A stretch of 64,000 nucleotides of DNA from a virus: IMG/VR virus record IMGVR_UViG_3300035099_000047, positions 108,228 to 172,227 of that record; one strand, given 5' to 3'. Shown one piece after another: positions 15,425 to 23,071 of the stretch. Position numbers and translations under genes: made by a program. The notes beneath the pieces are model-generated. The model was not told the origin of the DNA, ran no database searches, and saw only the letters and a program-made list of their open reading frames with translations. Positions within the stretch are counted from its first letter, which is position 1; the number at the start of each line of letters is the position of its first letter.

Positions 15425-15655
15425 TTACCACCCTTGAGATTCAGCTTCCAACCGATCTAACCACTCCTCAGCTTCGGCTTTGCTTGCAAAAGTAGCATAG
15501 CAAAAACCACTTTCTTCCCCAAACACTCCCCAAGCTGCTGTATCAAAATCCCATTCCACGTACATTTCCTCACGGTATTTGGGATGGTCTGGATACTTGG
15601 GATCCATTGTATATTCAACCAACAGATGCTTTACCTGTTGCTCAAATGGTCCCAT
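15425..15655 (-). CDS. Tagged hypothetical protein (76 residues)
   Basis: MGPFEQQVKHLLVEYT (tag with L-V-E) is followed by Y-R-E-E-M-Y-V-E-W-D-F-D-T-A-A-W-G-V and G-F-C-Y-A-T-F-A-S-K-A-E-A-E-E-W-L. This is a compact alpha/beta fold. ATG 15655. No family recognised. Confidence 0.65.
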   Translation of the reverse strand: MGPFEQQVKHLLVEYTMDPKYPDHPKYREEMYVEWDFDTAAWGVFGEESGFCYATFASKAEAEEWLDRLEAESQGW

Positions 15656-15662
15656 ATCATCA

Positions 15663-15947
15663 CTAATCTGGAAAAGCCTTTTTCAACAAATCACGCTGGT
15701 GCTCTTTGGGCAACTCTCGGAAGAATTCCAAAGACTGATTTATGTAAGGGTTGGCCGATCGATATCTCCCTTTCATTACGATTTCCAAAACAAATGCTCT
15801 TTCATTCAAGGCCGAAGTTAAAGCACTAGAAGTACGGTCATAATAGGCCCAAACTCTTTTCAAAGACTCAACAACCCATTCTTCCCAACCCATGATAGGA
15901 TTGTTCCAAATGCTGAGATTTTCGACAGCTTCTTGAAACAAACCCAC
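15663..15947 (-). CDS. Tagged protein of the ELPxEHQ family
   Basis: GTG 15947 (GGGAG upstream) gives MGLFQEAVENLSIWN. A W-E-E-W-V-V-E-S-L-K-R-V-W helix follows, and the end is LEFFRELPKEHQRDLLKKAFPD. Four other genes in the window share this C-terminus (16629, 20193, 20534, 20856). All five are tagged, helical, near 100 residues, and of unknown role. The longer TTG start at 15962 is less likely. Confidence 0.65.
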   Translation of the reverse strand: MGLFQEAVENLSIWNNPIMGWEEWVVESLKRVWAYYDRTSSALTSALNERAFVLEIVMKGRYRSANPYINQSLEFFRELPKEHQRDLLKKAFPD

Positions 15948-15949
15948 CT

Positions 15950-16636
15950 TCACCACTCCCAAGCTTTGCGTTCTTCCTCCCTATCCAATATCTCTTCGCC
16001 CCACGCACGCCATATCTCATTGCCAACCAAGCTAGGCACCCGTCGACCTTCTACAGCAGCATAGTTGAACACCAACCCCTCCGTGTGAGGATTCACAGCA
16101 TAGTAAATCTCAATACGGGCATAATCTCCATCCACCACCTGGTCCAAAGTGCCTGCTACATCCGCTGGTATCTGAACATCCGCTTGCATACCCCGCTCTT
16201 CCCACCACACTCCATCTTCATCCCGGTATACATCTATCAAAAACTGATTTTCCAACTTGCCCAGATACCCACACACCAGCTGCTTAGGGTCTTGACCCTC
16301 CAACAACTCATCTACCAAAGCTTTTTCTCTTTGACCACCATCCACCAAACCATTCAAACGCTCCACCAAGTGGCGATACCTATCCACCAAGCTATCGGCC
16401 ACACTTGCGCCGTTGAAGAGCTTGGAGTATATTTGGTCTTGGCACTCGTGAATCCGCTTCAGCGTGCTGCAAAACAAATTGTTGCGAACGTAATCGTTGT
16501 TTGGCCTAATGAGTTGCTTTTCCACTGCAGCCTTCACTACAGCCTCATATACCTCCAAGTCCCGAGACAATTCAGGACGTGGACCCAACTGGGCCAATGC
16601 GTTGCGCCAAACAGGGAGTTGAACCGGTTCAGTCAT
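15950..16636 (-). CDS. Hypothetical 229-residue protein
   Basis: An untagged protein with a helical N-terminal half (LSRDLEVYEAVVKAAVEKQL, VDRYRHLVERLNGLVDGGQR) and a mixed C-terminal half (YARIEIYYAVNPHTEGLVF, VPSLVGNEIWRAWGEEILD). ATG 16636 has GGAG about 10 nt upstream and is preferred to TTG 16642. No family recognised. Confidence 0.6.
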   Translation of the reverse strand: MTEPVQLPVWRNALAQLGPRPELSRDLEVYEAVVKAAVEKQLIRPNNDYVRNNLFCSTLKRIHECQDQIYSKLFNGASVADSLVDRYRHLVERLNGLVDGGQREKALVDELLEGQDPKQLVCGYLGKLENQFLIDVYRDEDGVWWEERGMQADVQIPADVAGTLDQVVDGDYARIEIYYAVNPHTEGLVFNYAAVEGRRVPSLVGNEIWRAWGEEILDREEERKAWEW

Positions 16637-16949
16637 AATCAAACCACTCCGAAGGGATTGCCCTGTTCAATAACGAAACTTGGTGTCCTGGAGGCAACTC
16701 CCGGTAAAGTTGCAAAGCTTCCAAATCGGACGAAATTTTATCCATTTCCATCTTGGTAACCACATCATGAACCACTTTCCTAACTTTTTCAACTTTAGAA
16801 AGTTTATCTGATACGTGGTCCCAAGCATCTCCAACCATTATATCGTCAATGAGGCCCCAAACTTCTTGCAAAGCTCCAATCACTCGATCTTCCCAAAAAA
16901 ATTGTTGGGATTCCGCAAGCTGGTTTACACCTTGTTCAAAACTATTCAT
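16629..16949 (-). CDS. Tagged protein of the ELPxEHQ family
   Basis: ATG 16949 with GAGG upstream gives MNSFEQGVNQLAESQ (L-A-E). Then W-E-D-R-V-I-G-A-L-Q-E-V-W-G and the C-terminal signature LQLYRELPPGHQVSLLNRAIP. It shares the W-E-D-R helix with the copy at 20193-20531. Function unknown. Confidence 0.65.
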   Translation of the reverse strand: MNSFEQGVNQLAESQQFFWEDRVIGALQEVWGLIDDIMVGDAWDHVSDKLSKVEKVRKVVHDVVTKMEMDKISSDLEALQLYRELPPGHQVSLLNRAIPSEWFDYD

Positions 16950-16954
16950 ATTCC

Positions 16955-17266
16955 TCACTTGAACAATGGGCTCGCAGAAGCCCTGCGCACATGTTGCACT
17001 GCCCGCCTCAAATGATTTATCACTCGTTGACGTTCAAAGTCCCAAGCAGGCCCTACCTCTGGGTCTCGCATACGGCCAATCCGTTGTACCATCCCTTCAA
17101 TCTCATGCAACAATTCGTGAATATCATCCAACCTCGCTTCTTCAAGCGGTTGTCGAGCGCTAGGGCCCATCAGTTGCTCAACCAAATAGTGAATATCACT
17201 TGTTAATGCTAGCTTGGCCATACTTGGACCAAAACTTTCTGCTCCAAACAAAAACTGCTCCATCAT
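16955..17266 (-). CDS. Hypothetical protein with internal tag-like segment
   Basis: About 100 residues, helical throughout. The segment DIHYLVEQLMG (near residue 25) resembles the tag helix with L-V-E. If ATG 17221 (MAKLALTSDIHYLVEQ) is the true start, it would be near-terminal. From ATG 17266 the gene overlaps the end of the next gene by 71 nt in another frame. The C-terminus is basic (INHLRRAVQHVRRASAS). Confidence 0.55.
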   Translation of the reverse strand: MMEQFLFGAESFGPSMAKLALTSDIHYLVEQLMGPSARQPLEEARLDDIHELLHEIEGMVQRIGRMRDPEVGPAWDFERQRVINHLRRAVQHVRRASASPLFK

Positions 17267-17675
17267 TTATACTACTAGTATCTCGCTCTTTCAACACTCC
17301 AGCGGCACTATCACTAGGCGTCAACTCACCAGGCAGGATCTTGGTACCTGGGGTATCCACAGCAGCAAAATCGCTGCTCATAGCACTTACATCGGTTGGG
17401 GCACCTTGCTCCACCAAGTCATCCACATCTACATTTGAAAACACCACCCTAATAATGGCCGTACCACCATTCACAATGCGCTTGTCCCAGTTGCTTTTGA
17501 TCCCTGTGACTATGGTTTCTATAGGGCTACGATTTCCCGAAATATCCGTCAAAGTCAACTCCGTATACAGTGACGGTTGCTTAACTATGTCCACTCCAAC
17601 CCGCAAGAATCCATAGCCGAGCTCTACCACTCGGTCTATCAACTCACCAGCAACTGGAGTGCTCAAGCGAACCAT
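17196..17675 (-). CDS. Small beta-rich virion structural protein
   Basis: ATG 17675 has GGAGG 6 nt upstream. The protein is mostly strands (FLRVGVDIVKQPSLYTELTL, GGTAIIRVVFSNVDVDDLVE) and begins with a short helix, ELIDRVVELG, somewhat like the tag. A capsid accessory role is inferred from composition and neighbours. The last 24 codons overlap the next gene. Confidence 0.6.
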   Translation of the reverse strand: MVRLSTPVAGELIDRVVELGYGFLRVGVDIVKQPSLYTELTLTDISGNRSPIETIVTGIKSNWDKRIVNGGTAIIRVVFSNVDVDDLVEQGAPTDVSAMSSDFAAVDTPGTKILPGELTPSDSAAGVLKERDTSSINDGAVFVWSRKFWSKYGQASINK

Positions 17676-17697
17676 TACGAACCTCCAACGGTTCAAG

Positions 17698-17742
17698 CCT
17701 CAGCGCCCCGGTACCCCGCCAGGTAGACCTGAGGCGCTGAGG
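17698..17742 (-). other. Intergenic hairpin (10-bp stem)
   Basis: CCTCAGCGCC and GGCGCTGAGG form a perfect 10-bp stem in the 83-nt gap between the stop at 17759 and ATG 17675. No T-run follows on the minus strand. Together with the hairpins at 12076 and 8653, it sits beside a structural gene, suggesting a role in mRNA punctuation. Confidence 0.5.
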
Positions 17743-17758
17743 GAAACCGGAGAACCGC

Positions 17759-19039
17759 CTATCTGCTACCACAGAGCACACGAGCTGCCAACTTGTGAGG
17801 ATTGGCACCACGCTCAATCAACTTGACTGCCCGCTCCAAGTCTCGACGGATGTCCTCACGCACCTTCTCTCCAGTCAAACCCGCAGCAGGTGCAGGCCCA
17901 ACTCCCTTATCTGTGGTCTCATCCGTGGCTGAACCCTCCCGCTTAGTCACTTCTTCGGGGTGCCCTTCAATCTCATCCTTGGGCTTGCCCCCAGCCGGGG
18001 AGCTAGCGCTCGGATTAGTCAACTGGCTAGGGCTCTTTTCCTCCTTGGACTCCCCCTCACCGGTGCCACCTTCCTCACCAGGATTGGTTGGTTGTCCCAC
18101 TTGACTAACCGAACTGGCTTGGGGATTGGTAACTGATGGGTCTTTGACAGTTTGAGTTGGCTTCATATCTTGTTCATCCAAAAACTGTTTTATGTCCCTC
18201 CTGAGAGCCTCCTCAGCAGCCTTGGCCTCTGCAGCTTCTTCAGCTCCTTCGCCACCCTCAGCACTGTGCTTTTCAATCTCAAAATCCATCAGCTGATCAA
18301 TGGCATTTTGGATGTCAGCAACCAACTCTTGTTCCTCTTCAGGCACGGTAGCTGCAAAGTCCTTGACCAACTCCATCCGATCAGCTTCTTCGGCCTCAGC
18401 AGCTTCTTCAGGCTCCAACTCACCTTGCTCCGCCCATTCAGGCTCCGTGTCTTCCAAATCACTCAATGCCTGATCTGCAGCAGCTTCAATGTCCGCACCT
18501 ACGTCCTCTGCAGGCGATTCCTCTGCTGTAGGCCCTTCAACAGGTTCCTCAACAGGTTCATCTTCAACAGGTTCATCTTCAACTGGTTCATCCTCCATAG
18601 AGGTCTCATCATCATCCGAATCTTCCTGGAACCTACCCATGCCAAGCCCACGTCCCGGTGGCCCCATACCCATAGGCCCCCACCGCCTGCGACGGCGCAA
18701 TGTGCCGGGCCGACGATTGGCTTCAGGTGAAGGTCCCATCGGAAACTGTTCGTTCAATTCAGGATCGGTTTCAAGTAGCTTGTCCACCGCTTGGTCCTCC
18801 AAGGAATCTTGAATGTAATACTTGCCACTGGCCAAGTTAATGGTTTGGCGTCCACTGCCATCGCGGTTCATAACAACCACGGTGTTAGCCGTTGGATTGA
18901 TGTCATTCGGCTCGTTGCCCACATACTTGATTTCACCATTAGGCATGATGATTTTGGCAAACGGCCGGACATCCAGTGTGCGAGCAGTGCGTCGCGTGAC
19001 CGTGCTCTTGGCTTCTGTACGCTGATTGGTTCGACTCAT
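17759..19039 (-). CDS. Acidic low-complexity protein, scaffold or core candidate
   Basis: ATG 19039 overlaps the upstream TGA and has GGAG 8 nt before it, preferred to the longer frame from 19093. A basic N-terminus and small beta domain (about 20-75) are followed by DQAVDKLLETDPE, a tag-like helix with L-L-E. Then come an Arg/Gly-rich patch, tandem E-D-E-P-V units, long Glu/Ala helices and a Ser/Pro/Gly linker. It ends in a conserved-looking helix, REDIRRDLERAVKLIERG. Composition fits a prohead core protein cut by the protease; no family is recognised. Confidence 0.6.
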   Translation of the reverse strand: MSRTNQRTEAKSTVTRRTARTLDVRPFAKIIMPNGEIKYVGNEPNDINPTANTVVVMNRDGSGRQTINLASGKYYIQDSLEDQAVDKLLETDPELNEQFPMGPSPEANRRPGTLRRRRRWGPMGMGPPGRGLGMGRFQEDSDDDETSMEDEPVEDEPVEDEPVEEPVEGPTAEESPAEDVGADIEAAADQALSDLEDTEPEWAEQGELEPEEAAEAEEADRMELVKDFAATVPEEEQELVADIQNAIDQLMDFEIEKHSAEGGEGAEEAAEAKAAEEALRRDIKQFLDEQDMKPTQTVKDPSVTNPQASSVSQVGQPTNPGEEGGTGEGESKEEKSPSQLTNPSASSPAGGKPKDEIEGHPEEVTKREGSATDETTDKGVGPAPAAGLTGEKVREDIRRDLERAVKLIERGANPHKLAARVLCGSR

Positions 19040-19779
19040 GTCATTGCTCCAGTATTTGCTTGGTTTATCTTCCGCTTGATCTGAAGTGCACATTGATTCT
19101 GTTGATGTGCCCTACCATCGCTGCTCACGCTTTTGTCGTGCAATCGAAGGTAAGTCAATGGTTCAGCCAGCTGAGCAATACGATACTTTTGGGCAATCCG
19201 CCACCAATAGTCCCAATCTTGAGCATACGGGTAATGCTCATCATAACCACCAACAATATCTAAAACGCAACGACGGAACATAACAGACGAATGCGCCAAT
19301 TGGTTACGCTCCCTTAGCCCCTTAACTAGCTGCTCATGAGTGGTTAAAGTATTCCAGATTTCCTTGGTAGCCCGTTCACCTCGTATGATATGGACTGGAG
19401 TACCCAACAGGGCCACTTCAGGGTGTTCATTCAGGTAATGGACCTGTTTTGTGAATCGGCTAGGCTTGCTCCAATCATCAGCATCCAGCCTGGCTATGAA
19501 CTCACTATTAGCTCTACCTAGCCCGTGATTCAATGCCCGAGTAATCCCTGAATGGGGCATGCGATAGTAACCCAAGCGTCGGCTGAACGAGTGATGCTTT
19601 TGACGCAGGGCCAGGTAGGCATGAGGAGTTTGATCAGTGCTACCATCATCTACCAAGACAATTTCAATCGGGCCTACGTAGTCTTGATAAACGATTGACT
19701 CAATGGCTTGATGAAACCATTTCAGCTTCGGTGGTGAAGCCACATTCCATGCAGGGATAACTACACTGACCAGTTCCAT
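19036..19779 (-). CDS. Family 2 glycosyltransferase
   Basis: This 247-residue GT-A protein begins V-S-V-V-I-P-A-W-N with V-L-V-D-D-G-S-T-D, the nucleotide-sugar site, and has D-A-D-D as the metal-binding motif, then A-Q-D-W-D-Y-W-W-R, the usual acceptor-side signature. It transfers a sugar from an activated donor; donor and acceptor cannot be told. It lies apart from the main sugar cluster. ATG 19779. Confidence 0.88.
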   Translation of the reverse strand: MELVSVVIPAWNVASPPKLKWFHQAIESIVYQDYVGPIEIVLVDDGSTDQTPHAYLALRQKHHSFSRRLGYYRMPHSGITRALNHGLGRANSEFIARLDADDWSKPSRFTKQVHYLNEHPEVALLGTPVHIIRGERATKEIWNTLTTHEQLVKGLRERNQLAHSSVMFRRCVLDIVGGYDEHYPYAQDWDYWWRIAQKYRIAQLAEPLTYLRLHDKSVSSDGRAHQQNQCALQIKRKINQANTGAMT

Positions 19780-19786
19780 TCAGCCC

Positions 19787-20170
19787 TTAACTCACTAGCC
19801 GGAAGTTTGAACCTTTCAAATAAGCCCCACCCCTTGTGTCCAGGCGAAAATCCAACCAACGCCCTGGAGCCACATCATCAGGATGCAAATCTTCTATGGG
19901 AGCATGAAACTGTACAACAGCTCCGCCGTAACTTTGCTTGACGTGTTCAAAACTACTAGATGCATAAACACCATAACTGTCTGGAACACCTTCGGGAACT
20001 CTTAACTTCCCAGCCCTGACAATATCACAGGCGATTTCAGGCCTCGTAGCATGATAAAGAGTAATTGTACCATCTGGATTCAACTCACCCCCAGCAGACA
20101 AAAACTCCTCCAACCACGAAGGGTACCCGTCTTCCAACAACCAACGGGCTACCCAACTGAACCGGTCCAT
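19787..20170 (-). CDS. Tagged ADP-ribosyltransferase-fold protein (predicted)
   Basis: The tag is MDRFSWVARWLLEDG (L-L-E). After a short helix it reads T-I-T-L-Y-H-A-T-R-P-E-I-A-C-D-I-V-R-A-G, then G-V-Y-A-S-S-S-F-E-H-V-K-Q-S-Y-G and V-V-Q-F-H-A-P. The Y-H-A-T, A-x-x-I-x-x-x-G and G-V-Y-x-S elements in this order are typical of ADP-ribosyltransferase-like folds (H-Y type, as in KptA or PARP relatives). A third catalytic residue is not clear. T4 Alt is a packaged, injected ADP-ribosyltransferase, which makes the combination with a capsid-type tag suggestive. ATG 20170. Confidence 0.55.
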   Translation of the reverse strand: MDRFSWVARWLLEDGYPSWLEEFLSAGGELNPDGTITLYHATRPEIACDIVRAGKLRVPEGVPDSYGVYASSSFEHVKQSYGGAVVQFHAPIEDLHPDDVAPGRWLDFRLDTRGGAYLKGSNFRLVS

Positions 20171-20192
20171 AGTTCAACCCTCACCTTGCCGC

Positions 20193-20531
20193 TCAATACC
20201 AACCATCTGGGAATGCCTTTTTGAGCAGCGCTTGTTGGTGTTCCTTGGGTAATTCCCGAAAAAGTATCACAGCCCCTTGATCCTTAAATTTTGGATCACC
20301 TTCTGCAAACCCAATTTGCACGAACCACAATATCTTATTCCGAACCCTTTCTGCAGTCACTGCTGGTCTTTGTCTCTTAATAGCATGCCAACCAGTCCCC
20401 CAGAGCTCGTAAACATACTTCCCGAGCTGGTGCAAATACTCAATCATCCGATCTTCCCAAAACCGCTCATCAGAATGGGTCTGTGAGTCTTCTGTTAGAT
20501 TACAAACAGCTTGTTCAAACAACCGACCCAT
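20193..20531 (-). CDS. Tagged protein of the ELPxEHQ family
   Basis: MGRLFEQAVCNLTEDS (L-T-E), a W-E-D-R-M-I-E-Y-L helix, and a C-terminus VILFRELPKEHQQALLKKAFP that nearly repeats the copy at 15663. About 112 residues, helical. It is the first of three adjacent family members (20193, 20534, 20856). Unknown function. Confidence 0.65.
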   Translation of the reverse strand: MGRLFEQAVCNLTEDSQTHSDERFWEDRMIEYLHQLGKYVYELWGTGWHAIKRQRPAVTAERVRNKILWFVQIGFAEGDPKFKDQGAVILFRELPKEHQQALLKKAFPDGWY

Positions 20532-20533
20532 TA

Positions 20534-20851
20534 CTAATATCCTTTAGGAAAGTATTTCCCAGGAAAAGCTTGTCTCAATAACTCATCTCTTTGTTCTCCT
20601 GGCAACTCTTCAAAGAACTCCAAGGCTTCCATATCCAAACCCCACCTTTTCAGCGTTTCATCATCCAAGTAACTCAACTCATACTCCACTTCCCATCGCA
20701 CATAGTCAGCATCTACTTCAATACCTTGATATTGGGCACTGTCATATACCTGATCCGCTATTTTGTCCCAAACATCGTGCAAAGCCTCTACCACCCGGTC
20801 AAGAAATGAATCCTCCATCAGTCGTTGAACAGATTTTTCAAATCTACTCAT
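20534..20851 (-). CDS. Tagged protein of the ELPxEHQ family
   Basis: MSRFEKSVQRLMEDS (L-M-E), then D-R-V-V-E-A-L-H-D-V-W-D-K and an acidic middle (VDADYVRWEVEYELSYL). The end is EFFEELPGEQRDELLRQAFP. ATG 20851. Divergence from the neighbours suggests old duplications. Confidence 0.65.
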   Translation of the reverse strand: MSRFEKSVQRLMEDSFLDRVVEALHDVWDKIADQVYDSAQYQGIEVDADYVRWEVEYELSYLDDETLKRWGLDMEALEFFEELPGEQRDELLRQAFPGKYFPKGY

Positions 20852-20855
20852 TTTA

Positions 20856-21140
20856 TCACCCAGGGAAAAGTCGGCACAAAATGTCCCACCTTTGCTCAGC
20901 AGGCAACTCCACGTAAAACTTCAATGCATTCCTATCTGGTACTATGGGAAACCACTCTGGTTCAGCATCTTCTCGAGCCAATTTGTCCACGAACCTTTTC
21001 AACATATCAAATTCCATTGGAGTCTGTGGCTCTAACATTATCTGGGACCTCAACTGTTTCAATACTCGGTCCACCCTTCCAAGCCAATCAAAAGGCTGCT
21101 CCTTTGCCATACTCTCAACCAACTTCTCGAACTCCCCCAA
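20856..21140 (-). CDS. Tagged protein of the ELPxEHQ family, TTG start
   Basis: TTG 21140, with GGGAGG 8 nt upstream, gives MGEFEKLVESMAKEQ. This start lines up with the paralogues and falls right after the upstream stop (21142). ATG 21164 is in frame but would put eight extra residues before the tag. The C-terminus reads LKFYVELPAEQRWDILCRLFP. Confidence 0.65.
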   Translation of the reverse strand: MGEFEKLVESMAKEQPFDWLGRVDRVLKQLRSQIMLEPQTPMEFDMLKRFVDKLAREDAEPEWFPIVPDRNALKFYVELPAEQRWDILCRLFPG

Positions 21141-21141
21141 C

Positions 21142-21336
21142 TCACCGTCCTCCCAAATCCACATTACCCCCCTGGCTCTTGCCCACTTTACACAGTCCTA
21201 GCATCTCCAACACTTCCGCTTGTGTCCGTCCAGTCTGTTCGACCAATCGGTCCACTAACTCCAACGGGGCACTCCAATGGGTTGCCTTGTTGTAAACCCT
21301 CTCGCCATAGATTTCAGTGCCCTCTTGCGGTTTCAT
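21142..21336 (-). CDS. Hypothetical 64-residue protein
   Basis: A short protein with an internal helix PLELVDRLVEQTG (L-V-E) that resembles the tag but lies mid-protein, followed by Q-A-E-V-L-E-M-L-G-L-C. ATG 21336 has GGAG 8 nt before it and overlaps the upstream TGA. It could be a small helical adaptor; no family recognised. Confidence 0.55.
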   Translation of the reverse strand: MKPQEGTEIYGERVYNKATHWSAPLELVDRLVEQTGRTQAEVLEMLGLCKVGKSQGGNVDLGGR

Positions 21337-22007
21337 TCCTCGCCCTCCAATAAACGGTTGACTATTTGCTCAAATTCGCTTTCACTATAAGGCGGGTAAG
21401 CCTGACCTGTGACTTGCTTGAAACGTGTAACAAATGAATGAGGATCGTAACTCGGATCAAACCCCAAACCCAATACTTCCATAGCAGCTTGCTTCTCAAG
21501 CCCCCACAACAAGTGCAACTTTTGTAGCAACTTGGCCTTTTCCTTTGAGGTCAAGGGAATGCTACGAGGTCCAACTTTTCTCAATTGTTTAACAGGCAAT
21601 GTACCTTCATGAGAAACGGAAACCACTATGGGATAATCCGGATGAACTGTCCTCAATCTCTCAATGCTACCCCGAAGCCCATTGATGATCCTTCCTAAAT
21701 CTTGATACAATGGGTGTTCTAGGGGTTCTGGGTTCCAAAAACTAATCACAATCATCCCTCCACCCAAACCCAATCGGCCATACAAAACCGGAGTATCCCC
21801 ACGGCGAGTATAGTCCTCTAAATTCAATTCATCCGGATATTGGTTTATCAAGTATCCATGATTCCGATCACCAGGGCCAGTGAACAACTTGCGAGTTCGG
21901 GTGTCATAAGCAAACGTGACCGAGCGAGAGTCTTCAAGCAACCAGTCCGGTGTTATCCATTGCTCACGGTAGACTTTGAGCGGATCCCATTCCATTTCAT
22001 CACCCAT
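21333..22007 (-). CDS. Hypothetical 224-residue protein with C-terminal FE tag
   Basis: The N-terminal part is beta-rich (VTFAYDTRTRKLFTGPGD, TPVLYGRLGLGGGMIVISFW), followed by helices and Y-P-I-V-V-S-V-S-H-E-G. The last residues are SEFEQIVNRLLEGEE, an almost perfect copy of the tag (F-E-x-x-V-x-x-L-L-E) at the C-terminus instead of the N-terminus. ATG 22007. Family unknown. Confidence 0.65.
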   Translation of the reverse strand: MGDEMEWDPLKVYREQWITPDWLLEDSRSVTFAYDTRTRKLFTGPGDRNHGYLINQYPDELNLEDYTRRGDTPVLYGRLGLGGGMIVISFWNPEPLEHPLYQDLGRIINGLRGSIERLRTVHPDYPIVVSVSHEGTLPVKQLRKVGPRSIPLTSKEKAKLLQKLHLLWGLEKQAAMEVLGLGFDPSYDPHSFVTRFKQVTGQAYPPYSESEFEQIVNRLLEGEE

Positions 22008-22269
22008 TCAACAACCGCTCCACTGCCTGCTCAAACTTTCCACTCTCCTTGACTCTAGCAACTTCATTGGCATTCTTTTCCAGCCAATCCAAGAATTGCT
22101 CCTGGTCATATTGACAGCCAGTTGCCACTGCACGGACAAATTCCTGCATAGGCATCTTTTTAGGCACATATTCCTTCGGGATGCCGTTGATCTCAATGAT
22201 CAACCCCGTGCGACCCAAAGCAAAAGGCTTGGGTCGGCTTTCATGCATTCGACGTTTGGTACTGGCCAT
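22000..22269 (-). CDS. Hypothetical protein with C-terminal FE tag
   Basis: ATG 22269 gives a basic N-terminus (MASTKRRMHESRPKPFALG). A middle segment reads QEFVRAVATGCQYDQEQFLD. The protein ends GKFEQAVERLLNG, the shared tag sequence at the C-terminus, here without the final Glu. It overlaps the glycosyltransferase upstream by 29 nt. The longer frame to 22332 is less likely. Confidence 0.6.
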   Translation of the reverse strand: MASTKRRMHESRPKPFALGRTGLIIEINGIPKEYVPKKMPMQEFVRAVATGCQYDQEQFLDWLEKNANEVARVKESGKFEQAVERLLNG

Positions 22270-23071
22270 TGTAAACCCTTTCAAATAACTTTTTGTGCTC
22301 TTCAACCCAATAGTTTTCATTCCATTGAGCAACGCTCAACGCATAATTTTCACGCCGAATATACAAACCTCTCAGCTGCAAAACCAAATCGTCAAAGTCA
22401 TTTGGCTCATAAGCTATCACACCAGGGTGGGCTGCAAAGTCTTGTTGCAATCCCACTCCGCGACCGATCATTACCGGCACCCCACTCGCCAATCCTTCCA
22501 TTACCGATAACGGGCCAGCTTCATGAGTTGACGTAATTAGTACCACATCACTCTTGCGCATCATAGCATACAGTTCAAACGGAGTCAAATTACCCCCGCT
22601 TTCAAGCACCTCAACCCACTTGTATTGCCGCAAGCGGCTCACCCACTCATACCGCTTGCGGTTGTCATAACCAGGGGGGTGACGATGAGGCCACAACACT
22701 CGCAACGGCCGTGGGCTACAAAGCTGATGAACCGGGGGAAATATCAAACTGACTCTATTGTATCCCACCAACTGACCCACCTGTTGATAATACTTGCTAC
22801 TAAGGGTAACACAATGATCCACAGCTCGGGCTATGCGGTTGTAACGCTCTCCATGTTTACCCGGTAGGCTGTGGGTCATTAGAGCCACTATTGGTCTAGG
22901 TACCCTACCACAATGCTCGTATTCCAAATATGGTACAAAATAGGTGAGATCATATTTGGGTTGAGACCAACTTTTGGTGTTGTAATAAACCTCCACTCCA
23001 GGTATGTTCAGCAACAAGTCCGCAAGCCTTCGGCAAACCCAGCTTGACTCTGCAAACACTAGCACCTTCAT
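22241..23071 (-). CDS. Glycosyltransferase, GT-B fold (family 4-like)
   Basis: This 276-residue protein starts M-K-V-L-V-F-A-E-S-S-W. It carries the family 4 signature E-A-G-P-L-S-V-M-E-G-L-A-S-G-V-P-V near residue 200, with the E-x7-E pattern that holds the donor phosphate and sugar. It is shorter than typical (about 350-400) and its N-terminal domain looks reduced. It is the last gene of the sugar cluster in transcription order. ATG 23071. Confidence 0.85.
   Translation of the reverse strand: MKVLVFAESSWVCRRLADLLLNIPGVEVYYNTKSWSQPKYDLTYFVPYLEYEHCGRVPRPIVALMTHSLPGKHGERYNRIARAVDHCVTLSSKYYQQVGQLVGYNRVSLIFPPVHQLCSPRPLRVLWPHRHPPGYDNRKRYEWVSRLRQYKWVEVLESGGNLTPFELYAMMRKSDVVLITSTHEAGPLSVMEGLASGVPVMIGRGVGLQQDFAAHPGVIAYEPNDFDDLVLQLRGLYIRRENYALSVAQWNENYWVEEHKKLFERVYNGQYQTSNA

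Noticed and set aside
17262-17275. T4-type late promoter (TATAAATG close to TATAAATA) before the gene at 17266
   Set aside because: A single near match in an A/T-rich start region; the same string occurs inside genes, and no set of matching sites was seen.
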